Source of the DNA: Candidatus Parvarchaeota archaeon
GTDB lineage: Archaea > Nanobdellota > Nanobdellia > Parvarchaeales > Parvarchaeaceae
DNA length: 10,039 nt
Direction: 5' to 3'
Assembly: GCA_023378805.1 (NCBI GenBank)
Contig: JAMCSQ010000025.1
Span: forward strand, 1 to 10,039
This document shows positions 1 through 6,554 of this stretch, piece after piece (position 1 is the stretch's first letter; every line of letters begins with the position of its first letter). The notes under the pieces are model-generated. The model made no database searches, was not told the DNA's origin, and was given only the letters and a program-made list of their open reading frames with translations. The position numbers were made by a program, and so were the translations under genes.

Positions 1-502
1 CAGCTTCCCCTGCATATATCTTGCTGTTTTTAGCAAAGCCTCCAAGATTCGTACCTGCTATATTTGCATAAGCTTCGCTATTTTCCAGCCTATAGAACAA
101 GAAGTTTATGGGCATAAGTGCTGTTATTTGCACCTTTTCTCCGGCTTTTAAATTCTTATTTATTAATGCCGATAAGAACAGACCGAATTTTGTGTTTTCA
201 TGATTATTTATTATAATATCATTAATCCGATATAATGGTAAATTGCCAAGCAATAAATTTAAATTTTTCCCATCAAACTCAAAATTGTTTATTTTTTTAT
301 TTATGTAATTATAATATTCGTCAACTTCTCCGTCTTTCCATAACTCTGGAGCGGCATTATCGTTTGTAATCTCTTTAAATTCTGATAGCAAAGTTTCTAA
401 TTTCTCCCGGTTTTTATCAGCGTTTTCCGTGTATTTATCTAAAGCTTTATTTTCTTTCCCTTGCTTTATATCTATCTTGTTTACAAGGCTGTTTAGGTCC
501 AT
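1..502 (-). CDS. MoxR-coupled protein of unknown function, 3' end missing
   Basis: This open frame starts with ATG at 500-502 and runs off the left edge after 167 codons without a stop. I do not recognise a family. The N-terminal ~65 residues are charged and probably helical (MDLNSLVNKIDIKQGKENKA at the start). A mixed section follows, with hydrophobic stretches at about 104-115 and 124-137. The last visible part (about 150-167, GTNLGGFAKNSKIYAGEA) is rich in glycine and small residues and resembles the turns of GXGXG or other beta-helix repeats, but this is a weak resemblance. No signal peptide or transmembrane helix is evident. The start is well supported: a strong Shine-Dalgarno sequence GGAGGT lies 9 bases upstream, inside the last codons of the MoxR ATPase gene, leaving a 6-base gap. 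Tight coupling suggests it is a client or partner of that ATPase, a role often filled by VWA-domain proteins, though no VWA MIDAS motif is visible in this part. Confidence 0.8.
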   Translation of the reverse strand, partial: MDLNSLVNKIDIKQGKENKALDKYTENADKNREKLETLLSEFKEITNDNAAPELWKDGEVDEYYNYINKKINNFEFDGKNLNLLLGNLPLYRINDIIINNHENTKFGLFLSALINKNLKAGEKVQITALMPINFLFYRLENSEAYANIAGTNLGGFAKNSKIYAGEA

Positions 503-508
503 AAACCC

Positions 509-1918
509 TCAACCTCCTCTTGTGTATGAACTTAGATATTGTTTTAATTGCAGCACAAACGGATGATCAGAAATAGGAAGGGAATTCAGGTTTTTGATAA
601 AATTATAAATATCCTTTTCATTTATGCCGCTTTTAATTGCAGAGATGAAAATTCCATATGCGCTTCTAAATACTTCCTGATTTGCATCGTATCTTTCGGA
701 TATACCTTCGCTTATTAATTTTGCAGCTTCCAAATTAGAAAGCCTGCGTTGATCCGCTTTCAGTGAGTCCGCAAAATTAACCCTGTGAGCAAGCACATAC
801 GGCAATACAATCGACATGTGTTTTGGTTCCACTTCTTCTCTTCCTTCAAACCATGCATAAGCCTTTGAATAAGTTAACAGCGACTTCGTAAACCTGTTTG
901 AAACGTCATTGTAAATCTTATTGAAAGCATATTCTGCATTTGAGTAATGGTCTTTTTGGTCTATATTCATGTCGCCTGAGATCCTTTCAGTTCCGTCTGG
1001 TTTGGCAAGTTCTGAATGGATTACCGCCAGATATATTTTAGCGTCTTCAGAAAGCGGAATCTCGTTTATATATGCCCTTGTTTTGTTTAATTCATCATGG
1101 CTTACCATGATGTCATCCAGTTTTATGCCCAGATTTTTCTCGAATTTTGTATTTAGGTCTTCATCAAATCTCTTCGATAGGTTATCTAATTCTCCAAGCT
1201 TATCTTCATAAGGCGAATTTTTCGAGAGAACCGCACCGATTTTATCAGAGATTTCCTTATTTTCCAAAATCGATGAAGCATTCTGATTACCTGTTAGCAA
1301 TATCCTCTCCAATGGCCCAAGCTGGTGCATTTCAGTGCTGACATCGAATCTGTCCTTTAACGGAGGTATAAGTTCGGTATTGCCGGAATCTTCATAGTTT
1401 GCCGTTGCATAAAGCGCGCTTTTTTGCGTTATTAAAGTGTTATTTAGATACTTTGACACTCCTCTGTCAGCAAGATTTAGCAGCATATCCTGCTGTTTTC
1501 CGCTTAGCCTGTTGATCTCATCTACTATCTTAAAGTATGGAAACTGGGCAAACGGGCTCCAATTCATGTTTTTCATGTCTGGTAGGCTAAGTGATCCAAA
1601 GATATCCTCTGCGGTTATCTCCGGGTGGCCGTGGATTTCAGCACTTGATATTACTGCATCAAGAGGGAAACCGTAAAGCAGGGAGGAAAGCAATTCAGCA
1701 GTCGTTGTTTTTCCATTTCCGGGGTTGCCAAATATCAATTGTTTGCCGCCGACAATTCCAGTAAGGATGGGAATCGTTACTCCCGAAACATATTCACTTC
1801 CGTTTATATCCTTGTCATTTATATTTGTGAATATAAAACGGCTGGTAATTAAATCATAGATTCTCCTGACTTTATCTGCAGTTTTATTTGCAATGTCTTT
1901 ATAATTCTCATTTTCCAT
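509..1918 (-). CDS. MoxR-family AAA+ ATPase
   Basis: Cytosolic AAA+ ATPase of the MoxR branch (469 aa), a group of chaperone-like ATPases that remodel or activate partner proteins. Visible motifs are the Walker A GNPGNGKT (64-71), a MoxR-type HGHPEITAEDIFG segment (96-108), Walker B FKIVDE followed by INR (129-137), sensor 1 in ATAN (171-174) and a likely arginine finger in LKDRFD (R190). The lid helix NRFTKSLLTYSKAYAWFEGR (341-360) carries the probable sensor 2 arginine (R342) and the GR-x-x-V-x-P signature of MoxR proteins. Typical MoxR proteins are about 310-340 aa; the extra length sits mainly in a charged helical insert near residues 210-270 and a C-terminal extension after 385. The start is supported by a TATA box 27 bases upstream. 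The gene leads a transcript that continues into the unknown gene to its left, its likely client. The exact process served cannot be told from the sequence. Confidence 0.93.
   Translation of the reverse strand: MENENYKDIANKTADKVRRIYDLITSRFIFTNINDKDINGSEYVSGVTIPILTGIVGGKQLIFGNPGNGKTTTAELLSSLLYGFPLDAVISSAEIHGHPEITAEDIFGSLSLPDMKNMNWSPFAQFPYFKIVDEINRLSGKQQDMLLNLADRGVSKYLNNTLITQKSALYATANYEDSGNTELIPPLKDRFDVSTEMHQLGPLERILLTGNQNASSILENKEISDKIGAVLSKNSPYEDKLGELDNLSKRFDEDLNTKFEKNLGIKLDDIMVSHDELNKTRAYINEIPLSEDAKIYLAVIHSELAKPDGTERISGDMNIDQKDHYSNAEYAFNKIYNDVSNRFTKSLLTYSKAYAWFEGREEVEPKHMSIVLPYVLAHRVNFADSLKADQRRLSNLEAAKLISEGISERYDANQEVFRSAYGIFISAIKSGINEKDIYNFIKNLNSLPISDHPFVLQLKQYLSSYTRGG
512..519 (-). promoter_or_regulatory. 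Strong Shine-Dalgarno site for the MoxR partner gene
   Basis: The minus strand reads GAGGAGGT here, ending 9 bases before the ATG at 502. It lies inside the last codons and stop of the upstream ATPase gene. It fixes the start of the edge-truncated gene and implies translation from a shared transcript. Confidence 0.8.
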
Positions 1919-1940
1919 GTTTAATAAGTGAGTATAACTA

Positions 1941-1950
1941 ATATTTAAAG
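1941..1950 (-). promoter_or_regulatory. TATA box of the MoxR ATPase gene
   Basis: The minus strand reads CTTTAAATAT, preceded by purine-rich AAAG that could serve as a BRE. Its centre is 27 bases before the ATG at 1918, so the predicted transcript starts at or within a base or two of the start codon (leaderless). Confidence 0.7.
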
Positions 1951-2096
1951 CTTTATCTACTTTAAAATAAATAATTTGTACATATTTGTGTTATCTTAAT
2001 CGGTATTATTGCCTTTACTTTAAAATGCTGTTTTTTGGTTATATTCAATATTAAATAAATTCATAAAGATATTTAAATACTCTTTAATTCTTATTT

Positions 2097-2106
2097 AAAA
2101 CAAAAG
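2097..2106 (-). terminator. Possible T-rich terminator after the DUF218 gene
   Basis: Just past the stop codon at 2126 the minus strand reads TTTTGTTTT. Archaeal RNA polymerase commonly stops at such T-rich tracts without a hairpin. The rest of the 207-base spacer 1919-2125 is AT-rich and shows no further gene. Confidence 0.35.
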
Positions 2107-2125
2107 GCTGTATATATCTACTATT

Positions 2126-2746
2126 CTAATACTTCCCTTCTACTTTCTTTACGATTTCCTCGCCTATTTCCACCTTTTGATAAGGAGTCAGTTTGAACAA
2201 TTTAAAGTACATATCGTACAATTCTTTCGGATCATTATTACCGAAAAACGGTGGTTCAATTATTAGTGGAAGTATGCCTTTAGAGCCATTTATACTGTAA
2301 TAATTCTTTGATGGGAATACTCCCGTCATCAAATCTGGCTTATTCTGCAGGTATGCCTGTTGTGTGATTATTCTGCCAACATGGTCTCTGCTACTTACTC
2401 CAAAGACCGAATCGGCCCCAACCTCCTTAATATACGAATTTAGATTATTGATATCATCTAGCGTATTTTGGGATTTCTTATCCAATACAACTTCATCAAC
2501 TATTTTCTCTAGATTATTGTACCTTTTTTTCAAGAAATCCTGCATAACATCTGCTCCCCTTCTGCCGGTCTCTTTGGAAATGGTCCCTCCTGAAATATAC
2601 ATATCTACGTCTATGTCGTGTTTCTTGAGGAATTTAGCAATATCCATCGCACCATCAAACCTGTCAGAAACCACCTGCTCCCATGGATTGTTTCCTGGAA
2701 CTATATTTTCACTGTAACCAAACACGCTAACAATAGTTTTTCCCAT
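2126..2746 (-). CDS. DUF218 / YdcF-like protein
   Basis: A 206-residue protein with the pattern of the DUF218 (YdcF/SanA/ElyC) fold. Visible in order are a first beta strand KTIVSVFGYSEN (3-14), the family loop YISGG (50-54), SQNT (92-95, matching the usual 'S-x-NT' element) and VSSRDHVGRI (117-126), equivalent to the 'sS.yH..Ra' motif. Bacterial relatives are often membrane-anchored and linked to envelope stress or S-adenosylmethionine binding; this one has no transmembrane helix or signal peptide, so it is probably cytosolic. No biochemical function can be assigned. The ATG start is supported by a TATA box about 48 bases upstream, predicting a leader of about 22 bases, longer than for most genes here. 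The upstream gene, a GNAT, is 165 bases away and probably belongs to a different transcript. Confidence 0.8.
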   Translation of the reverse strand: MGKTIVSVFGYSENIVPGNNPWEQVVSDRFDGAMDIAKFLKKHDIDVDMYISGGTISKETGRRGADVMQDFLKKRYNNLEKIVDEVVLDKKSQNTLDDINNLNSYIKEVGADSVFGVSSRDHVGRIITQQAYLQNKPDLMTGVFPSKNYYSINGSKGILPLIIEPPFFGNNDPKELYDMYFKLFKLTPYQKVEIGEEIVKKVEGKY

Positions 2747-2789
2747 AATTACCTAACTACTTATTAATAGTCAAATTGTGAAATTAACT

Positions 2790-2797
2790 TATATAAA
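2790..2797 (-). promoter_or_regulatory. TATA box of the DUF218 gene
   Basis: The minus strand reads TTTATATA, preceded by purine-rich GAAAAG (BRE-like). Spacing predicts a transcription start near 2768 and a short leader of about 22 bases with a weak AGGT before the ATG. Confidence 0.6.
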
Positions 2798-2846
2798 TAC
2801 TTTTCAGGCTTTAATTCAACATATTTTAATTTCTTAAGAGGTTCTA

Positions 2847-2872
2847 TTAAATCGCTATTTTTATCGATTTAA
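2847..2872. repeat. Intergenic 8-bp perfect inverted repeat
   Basis: Arms TTAAATCG (2847-2854) and CGATTTAA (2865-2872) flank a 10-base spacer. It lies between two minus-strand genes, more than 45 bases upstream of the DUF218 TATA box. It could be an operator or a weak hairpin behind the GNAT gene; no T-run follows it on the minus strand, so it is a poor terminator. Confidence 0.4.
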
Positions 2873-2911
2873 GTTCCTTTATTCTGTAACTAATTGACAA
2901 TAACATTTTTT

Positions 2912-3340
2912 CTAGAAGTTATTAATGTAAAACCACTCCCTGGATGGCTTAAAACCTAATTCTTTGTAAAATTTCTGTGCGCCTTTCATTTCCTTACCAG
3001 TCGTTACAACTACAACTATTACACGTCCTTTTAGGTATTTCAAGGCCTTTTTCACAAGAATCCTGCCAATGCCCTGTCGTCTATAAGCAGTGTCAACGTA
3101 TAATTCTTCGATTATACCAATGCCTTTATTTTTGATATGCTCATAATAAACAATCCATATAAACCCTGCAATATCTTTACCTTTCTTTGCGATTAAGACT
3201 TTGCTGCCTGAATTAAAATAGGAGGGATCGGCAGTAGATTTAAAGAAACCTTGTTTTTCATCTCCTTTGTATAGTTTTCTGTACAATTCAGTAATACCCT
3301 TTGTATCCTTCTTATTTGCTGTTTTTATCTCCAGTTTCAC
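2912..3340 (-). CDS. GNAT-family N-acetyltransferase
   Basis: A small cytosolic acetyltransferase (142 aa) expected to move an acetyl group from acetyl-CoA to an amine. The acetyl-CoA pyrophosphate loop, motif A, is clear: EELYVDTAYRRQGIGRILVK, with RRQGIG at 87-92. Motif B follows as AQKFYKELGF (121-130). Length and domain layout are those of a single-domain GNAT with no extension. The substrate is unknown; the compact size fits RimI-like protein N-terminal acetyltransferases as well as small-molecule enzymes. The start is GTG at 3338-3340, supported by a TATA box centred 26 bases upstream, which predicts a leaderless message beginning at this GTG; an ATG 8 bases upstream is out of frame. 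It is transcribed divergently from the nucleotidyltransferase gene, sharing a 146-base spacer. Confidence 0.92.
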   Translation of the reverse strand: MKLEIKTANKKDTKGITELYRKLYKGDEKQGFFKSTADPSYFNSGSKVLIAKKGKDIAGFIWIVYYEHIKNKGIGIIEELYVDTAYRRQGIGRILVKKALKYLKGRVIVVVVTTGKEMKGAQKFYKELGFKPSREWFYINNF

Positions 3341-3362
3341 AAACTCATAAGGAAGTTTTATA

Positions 3363-3370
3363 ATTTAAAT
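3363..3370 (-). promoter_or_regulatory. TATA box of the GNAT gene (leaderless GTG)
   Basis: The sequence ATTTAAAT is centred 26 bases before the GTG at 3340. It is one half of a divergent promoter pair with the box at 3457-3464. Confidence 0.65.
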
Positions 3371-3456
3371 ATTTCAAGGTTTTATTTGCCTTTTTTGTTT
3401 ACTTTGCTTAGGTGTCCGGTATTTTACCTAATTTCAGTGTTAGACAAAATGAAAGG

Positions 3457-3464
3457 CTTAAATA
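3457..3464 (+). promoter_or_regulatory. TATA box of the nucleotidyltransferase gene
   Basis: CTTAAATA, preceded by GAAAGG that fits an archaeal BRE, is centred 26 bases before the ATG at 3487. The predicted transcript is leaderless. Confidence 0.7.
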
Positions 3465-3486
3465 GCTCTTATAATCTACTTTAATT

Positions 3487-4200
3487 ATGATAAAAAGAAC
3501 ACTGCAAATTATATTGTCAAAACTTGCAGACGATCAGTTACTGGAACCGGCAAATTACGAAAAGGGAGATTATCTAAGTAAGGAGGATATAGATAAGAGT
3601 TATTCAATAGCTTCATCGGTTTTTGGCAGTAGTAATCTGCTTTTAATAGGCGGAGCAGCATTACAGAATTATTATCCTTTACATAAATCTAAAGACATAG
3701 ATATTATAGTCAATGGAGAGGTTGAAGCAAAGAAGAATTTATTGTACGATAAAGGCTTTAAAGGCATTAAAAATGAAGGCCCGAAACCATTATTTGACGC
3801 AAATATATACTCTTCTTATTTAGATTTGGGAGAGAAAAAGATAAGGGTGGAGTTTTACTCAAGCAAAGGCCTGCTTGATAGCGATGAAAGCTTTGATAAC
3901 CTTAAGAAAAAAGCGCTTTACAGGGAATACAATGGAGAAAAAATTTATTTTGTTGATCCTGTAAATCTTTGCAAGCTAAAATACAATGCTTGGAGGAACA
4001 GGCTGGTGAATGGCAGAGCAGACAAGGATATAATAGACCTAAAAAAAGCAGATCTTTTGGGTTACGTTGATAAAAACAATCAATACTACCAAAAGATAGC
4101 CAAGGCTTATCATCAAGGTATAACAGGCAGATTTAAATCTGTTTTAAGCGATGCGGTGCATGTATTACACCAGGAATACTTAAAAAGACACAATTCTTAA
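3487..4200 (+). CDS. Nucleotidyltransferase-fold protein (AbiEii/MNT-like)
   Basis: A 237-residue protein with the nucleotidyltransferase fold of the AbiEii/minimal-nucleotidyltransferase superfamily. The signature is LLLIGGAALQ (51-60) followed by KSKDIDIIV (67-75), giving the GG motif and the metal-binding aspartates D70 and D72. A third acidic ligand is probably E122 in RVEFY. The C-terminal part has FVDPVNLCKLKYNAWRN (155-171) and RADKDIIDL (177-185), which match the helical 'lK..A...R....KD..Dl' region of AbiEii-type proteins. Relatives transfer a nucleotide to tRNA, protein or small molecules, and some are toxins. No antitoxin or HEPN gene is adjacent, so a toxin role is not supported here. 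It is the only plus-strand gene of the window and has its own leaderless promoter. Confidence 0.82.
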   Translation: MIKRTLQIILSKLADDQLLEPANYEKGDYLSKEDIDKSYSIASSVFGSSNLLLIGGAALQNYYPLHKSKDIDIIVNGEVEAKKNLLYDKGFKGIKNEGPKPLFDANIYSSYLDLGEKKIRVEFYSSKGLLDSDESFDNLKKKALYREYNGEKIYFVDPVNLCKLKYNAWRNRLVNGRADKDIIDLKKADLLGYVDKNNQYYQKIAKAYHQGITGRFKSVLSDAVHVLHQEYLKRHNS

Positions 4201-4218
4201 ACTTTCCGGCGGTTATAA

Positions 4219-4226
4219 ATTTTTGT
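4219..4226 (+). terminator. Possible T-rich terminator of the nucleotidyltransferase gene
   Basis: A T-rich tract (TTTTTGTT) lies about 20 bases after the TAA stop in the convergent spacer 4201-4345. The call rests only on T content and position. Confidence 0.35.
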
Positions 4227-4270
4227 TATAATCTGAAATTATTGGATTAAGCCTCTTAAACTTAAGACTT

Positions 4271-4286
4271 GAAAAAATTTAAAAAA
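4271..4286 (-). terminator. Possible T-rich terminator of the HExxH gene
   Basis: Downstream of the minus-strand stop at 4346 the minus strand carries two T6 runs separated by AAA. This double T tract fits an archaeal intrinsic terminator and lies in the convergent spacer. Confidence 0.45.
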
Positions 4287-4345
4287 CAGCATTTTTTGCG
4301 TTCTTTAATCTCTTTCGTTAGCGAAAAATAAATGCTTAAAAATAT

Positions 4346-4855
4346 TCATCTGCCAGTATTTACTGTTCTTTCTATCTCCTTCTCAATGTAATTATCTTTT
4401 TCTAGGGGTTTTAAACCTTCAAGTTTTCTAAGTAAGTTAAGCCTTTCAAGTGCCTTCTTTTCCAAAGAAGAATGTATCTTTTTGTGTTTTCTTTTGCGGT
4501 AGTTCTTGCTGTGCTCTAAAAGATCTTTTCTTTCTATATGCAGTAGTTCATGCATTATAATGCTTGTAACAACCTCTTTTCTCAGATTTTCATCGTTTAT
4601 CCTTGCTAAATTTTCATTTATCCTTATATAAAACTCGTTGTTTTTTATCCTGCGGTTTATCCTTACGCTTTCTTTTCCAAAAAATCCTGCTGTTTTCCGC
4701 TTTCTTATGGTTTCTATCTCAGCGTTTACTCTGCCAGCTATCCCCTTTGGAAGTGAACCATACCCGATATTTATGTAAGTTCCCCTGAAAGGCTTGGAAA
4801 CCTTTAAACATTCATTTAATAGCTCCTTGCATTCTATGTTGCCGCTTATTTCCAT
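4346..4855 (-). CDS. Small basic HExxH putative zinc metallopeptidase
   Basis: A 169-residue, very lysine/arginine-rich protein with a zincin-type motif HELLH (102-106) in the helix VVTSIIMHELLHIERKDLLEH. Candidate third metal ligands are H115, H124, H128 or E132; the sequence alone does not decide. The region before the motif (FYIRINENLARI) could be the edge strand usual in zincins. The length fits a single minimal peptidase domain with no pro-region, signal peptide or transmembrane helix, so it is probably intracellular. The spacing after HELLH does not match YbeY (HxxxHxxxxxH), and I cannot assign it firmly to SprT, WLM or ImmA-like groups. Substrate is unknown. The ATG at 4853-4855 is supported by a TATA-like region about 26 bases upstream. 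It lies 74 bases after the CYTH gene. Confidence 0.75.
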   Translation of the reverse strand: MEISGNIECKELLNECLKVSKPFRGTYINIGYGSLPKGIAGRVNAEIETIRKRKTAGFFGKESVRINRRIKNNEFYIRINENLARINDENLRKEVVTSIIMHELLHIERKDLLEHSKNYRKRKHKKIHSSLEKKALERLNLLRKLEGLKPLEKDNYIEKEIERTVNTGR

Positions 4856-4875
4856 GTACTTCTTTATTAGACAAC

Positions 4876-4889
4876 TTTAATATTTATTT
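4876..4889 (-). promoter_or_regulatory. TATA-like region of the HExxH gene
   Basis: The minus strand reads AAATAAATATTAAA, centred about 27 bases before the ATG at 4855. This predicts a leaderless message separate from the CYTH gene. Confidence 0.5.
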
Positions 4890-4929
4890 CAGCATACGAC
4901 TTTTTTAAAATATTTTATTAAATAGTTTA

Positions 4930-5463
4930 TTACTTAAAGTACAGGTCACCTCTGTCCTTTCCTGCCTGGCCATAGTACCTGAATGTAAAATCAAGGTTTT
5001 TGTTTCCTATATTTTTACCGTGTATATTCAATTTTTTCCAAGTTTTTACAACTTCTTTTACGGTTTTTCCTTCTATCTCTAAGATTGGTTTTATTAATGG
5101 CCAGTAAACTATATCTATCTCTACGTTTTTATAAAGCCATTTTTCAACTTTATTTTCCTGGTATGTCGGCTTTATCTTAAGCGCCTTTTCGAATATTTTG
5201 GCAGATTTCCTGAAATCTCCAGCTTCTGTTTCTATTTCTTCAGTATTTCTTAGGCCATTTCCCTTTCTGTATTTATATGTGATTGTAGTTCTTTTACCGT
5301 CTGCCCTTACCCTTATAAATTCGTCTATCTCCTTTATCTTAGTTAAAGAAAATACATATCTCCTGTAAAAGAATTTTCCGGCCTTTTTAGCGCCAATTTT
5401 TAATAGTTTATCTCTTACTTCCCTTTCATTTATGTCGATTATCTTAGTCTCTATTTCCCTCAT
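4930..5463 (-). CDS. cyaB: CYTH-domain protein (class IV adenylate cyclase / ThTPase-like)
   Basis: A 177-residue CYTH-fold protein. The signature ExExK is at the very N-terminus (E3-I-E5-T-K7). Tunnel-lining basic and acidic residues follow in the usual order: FIRVRADGKRTTITYKYRKG (49-68; R51, R53 and K64), EEIETE (75-80), EIDIVYW (115-121) and ILEIEG (127-132). This layout is that of the CyaB branch, whose members cleave or cyclise triphosphates with divalent metal. Archaeal members are commonly annotated as class IV adenylate cyclases, but triphosphatase activity on thiamine triphosphate or inorganic triphosphate is equally possible, so the symbol denotes the family only. The length matches a single domain with no CHAD partner. 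A TATA box in the 36-base spacer predicts a leaderless start at this ATG. The upstream gene encodes a kinase-like protein on the same strand. Confidence 0.88.
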   Translation of the reverse strand: MREIETKIIDINEREVRDKLLKIGAKKAGKFFYRRYVFSLTKIKEIDEFIRVRADGKRTTITYKYRKGNGLRNTEEIETEAGDFRKSAKIFEKALKIKPTYQENKVEKWLYKNVEIDIVYWPLIKPILEIEGKTVKEVVKTWKKLNIHGKNIGNKNLDFTFRYYGQAGKDRGDLYFK

Positions 5464-5484
5464 ATTTTAATAATTCATTAGAGG

Positions 5485-5494
5485 TATTTATTAA
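5485..5494 (-). promoter_or_regulatory. TATA box of the CYTH gene
   Basis: The minus strand reads TTAATAAATA, centred 26 bases before the ATG at 5463. It lies in the 36-base gap behind the kinase gene, so the CYTH gene can be transcribed on its own. Confidence 0.6.
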
Positions 5495-5499
5495 CTAAG

Positions 5500-6516
5500 T
5501 TATGCCTTTGGATTCGATAAAATTATAAATATAGATTCTTTTGGAAACAGGGCTAGAGACTTGCACCTTAAGAATTCCTTATGCGCATTGCTTGCATACT
5601 TTAATGGAGATTTTTGCCTTGCCTTTTCCTTTTCTGTTATCCCTTCTTTCAGTTTTACAAATTCAAAAATGGACCAAAGTAATCTGTCAAAACACCTTAT
5701 TTTTTCGTATTCTCCCAGCTCAGCTAAACTTTCTTTTCCGGAGTGTTTTAGGTACTCTAAAAGGAAAAGCTTTCTTTTTCGGCCGTTTAGATTTAATCTT
5801 TCCAATGCAGTAGCGATTTCAAACTGCGGCTCAGAAAGCCTGACGCTTTCCCAGTCTATGAGTTTCAGGCCGTTTTCAGTCCGCAGTAGATTATCCTTGC
5901 TTATATCTCCATGTATTACAGACAATTTTTGCCTTTTCAGCCTTATGCGTTCTATCTTTTGATACGCTTCCATTAAATCTGCTTTGAAATGCCTGTTTAC
6001 ATATTTAAAACCGGTATCAGTTATCCTGTCAACTCTTTTTTTAATGTATTCTTTGTTATAGTCTTTAACCGGTTCACTTCTTAATCCAGTTACATAGTGT
6101 ATATTATGCAGCTCTGCAAGAAGAAGGGCAAGCGATTTTAAGTCTTTTTCAGTCATTCTTGTTACTGGTTTACCGGGAACATAATCGGATATGACAAAGG
6201 GTTTACTTAGAACTTTGCAGGAGGCGTCTTTGTAATAGATCTTTGGAGCGATACCCAGTTTTTCTATGCTTTTTATTCCGTTAAATTCTATGTTTATACG
6301 GGCTGCTCCCCAACTGTTTTTGCCTCTGTCGTCTTTTCTTACTGAAGTTAGTCTCAGCAGGAATTTCCTGCCATTTATTGTAAGAAGATAATTGTAATGC
6401 GTTTCTCCAGATTTTATTGCCTTCACACTTTGTATCCTGATTGGTCCGCTTAAGCCCAGTTGTCTGCTTTTTATTCCGTTAACTGCCTTTTTTATACGAA
6501 AAATACTTTCAGCCAT
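5500..6516 (-). CDS. APH / choline-kinase-like phosphotransferase
   Basis: A 338-residue protein of the aminoglycoside phosphotransferase superfamily, expected to transfer phosphate from ATP to a hydroxyl group of a small molecule. The catalytic loop VIHGDISKDNLL (200-211) contains the H-G-D-x4-N pattern (D204, N209), and LIDWESV (219-225) supplies the metal-binding aspartate D221 followed by W-E, as in choline and homoserine kinase-like members. The N-lobe shows NYLLTINGRKFLLRL (42-56) with the nucleotide-lobe strands, and the hinge region is FVISDYVPGKPV (107-118). The C-terminal 90 residues are helical and basic. Substrate is unknown; a role in antibiotic resistance is not implied. Its TATA box lies about 40 bases upstream, with a perfect inverted repeat between it and the ATG, suggesting repression at the transcription start. 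The CYTH gene follows after 36 bases. Confidence 0.88.
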   Translation of the reverse strand: MAESIFRIKKAVNGIKSRQLGLSGPIRIQSVKAIKSGETHYNYLLTINGRKFLLRLTSVRKDDRGKNSWGAARINIEFNGIKSIEKLGIAPKIYYKDASCKVLSKPFVISDYVPGKPVTRMTEKDLKSLALLLAELHNIHYVTGLRSEPVKDYNKEYIKKRVDRITDTGFKYVNRHFKADLMEAYQKIERIRLKRQKLSVIHGDISKDNLLRTENGLKLIDWESVRLSEPQFEIATALERLNLNGRKRKLFLLEYLKHSGKESLAELGEYEKIRCFDRLLWSIFEFVKLKEGITEKEKARQKSPLKYASNAHKEFLRCKSLALFPKESIFIILSNPKA

Positions 6517-6517
6517 A

Positions 6518-6539
6518 TATGATAAGATTAATTATCATA
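6518..6539. promoter_or_regulatory. Perfect inverted repeat at the kinase gene start, likely operator
   Basis: Arms TATGATAA (6518-6525) and TTATCATA (6532-6539) are perfect complements around a 6-base spacer. With the TATA box centred near 6558, the transcription start is expected near 6532, so the repeat covers it. A repressor bound here would block RNA polymerase. The half site recalls GATAAT-type Fur/DtxR boxes, but the regulator is unknown. Confidence 0.5.
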
Positions 6540-6554
6540 CAAAGCTTAATAACA

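Noticed and set aside
2364..2717. Plus-strand 117-codon frame opposite the DUF218 gene
   Set aside because: The minus-strand protein has family motifs in the same bases; the plus frame is a shadow with Ser/Leu-rich composition.
3346..3348. ATG just upstream of the GNAT GTG start
   Set aside because: It is out of frame with the gene and upstream of the predicted RNA start.
4313..4326. Hairpin TTTCG-TTAG-CGAAA in the convergent spacer as a terminator
   Set aside because: Only 5 bp of stem and no T-run after it on either strand; the nearby T-rich tracts are better candidates.
5541..5962. Plus-strand open frames opposite the phosphotransferase gene
   Set aside because: They are antisense to a gene with clear catalytic motifs, show no domain pattern and have no matching promoter.
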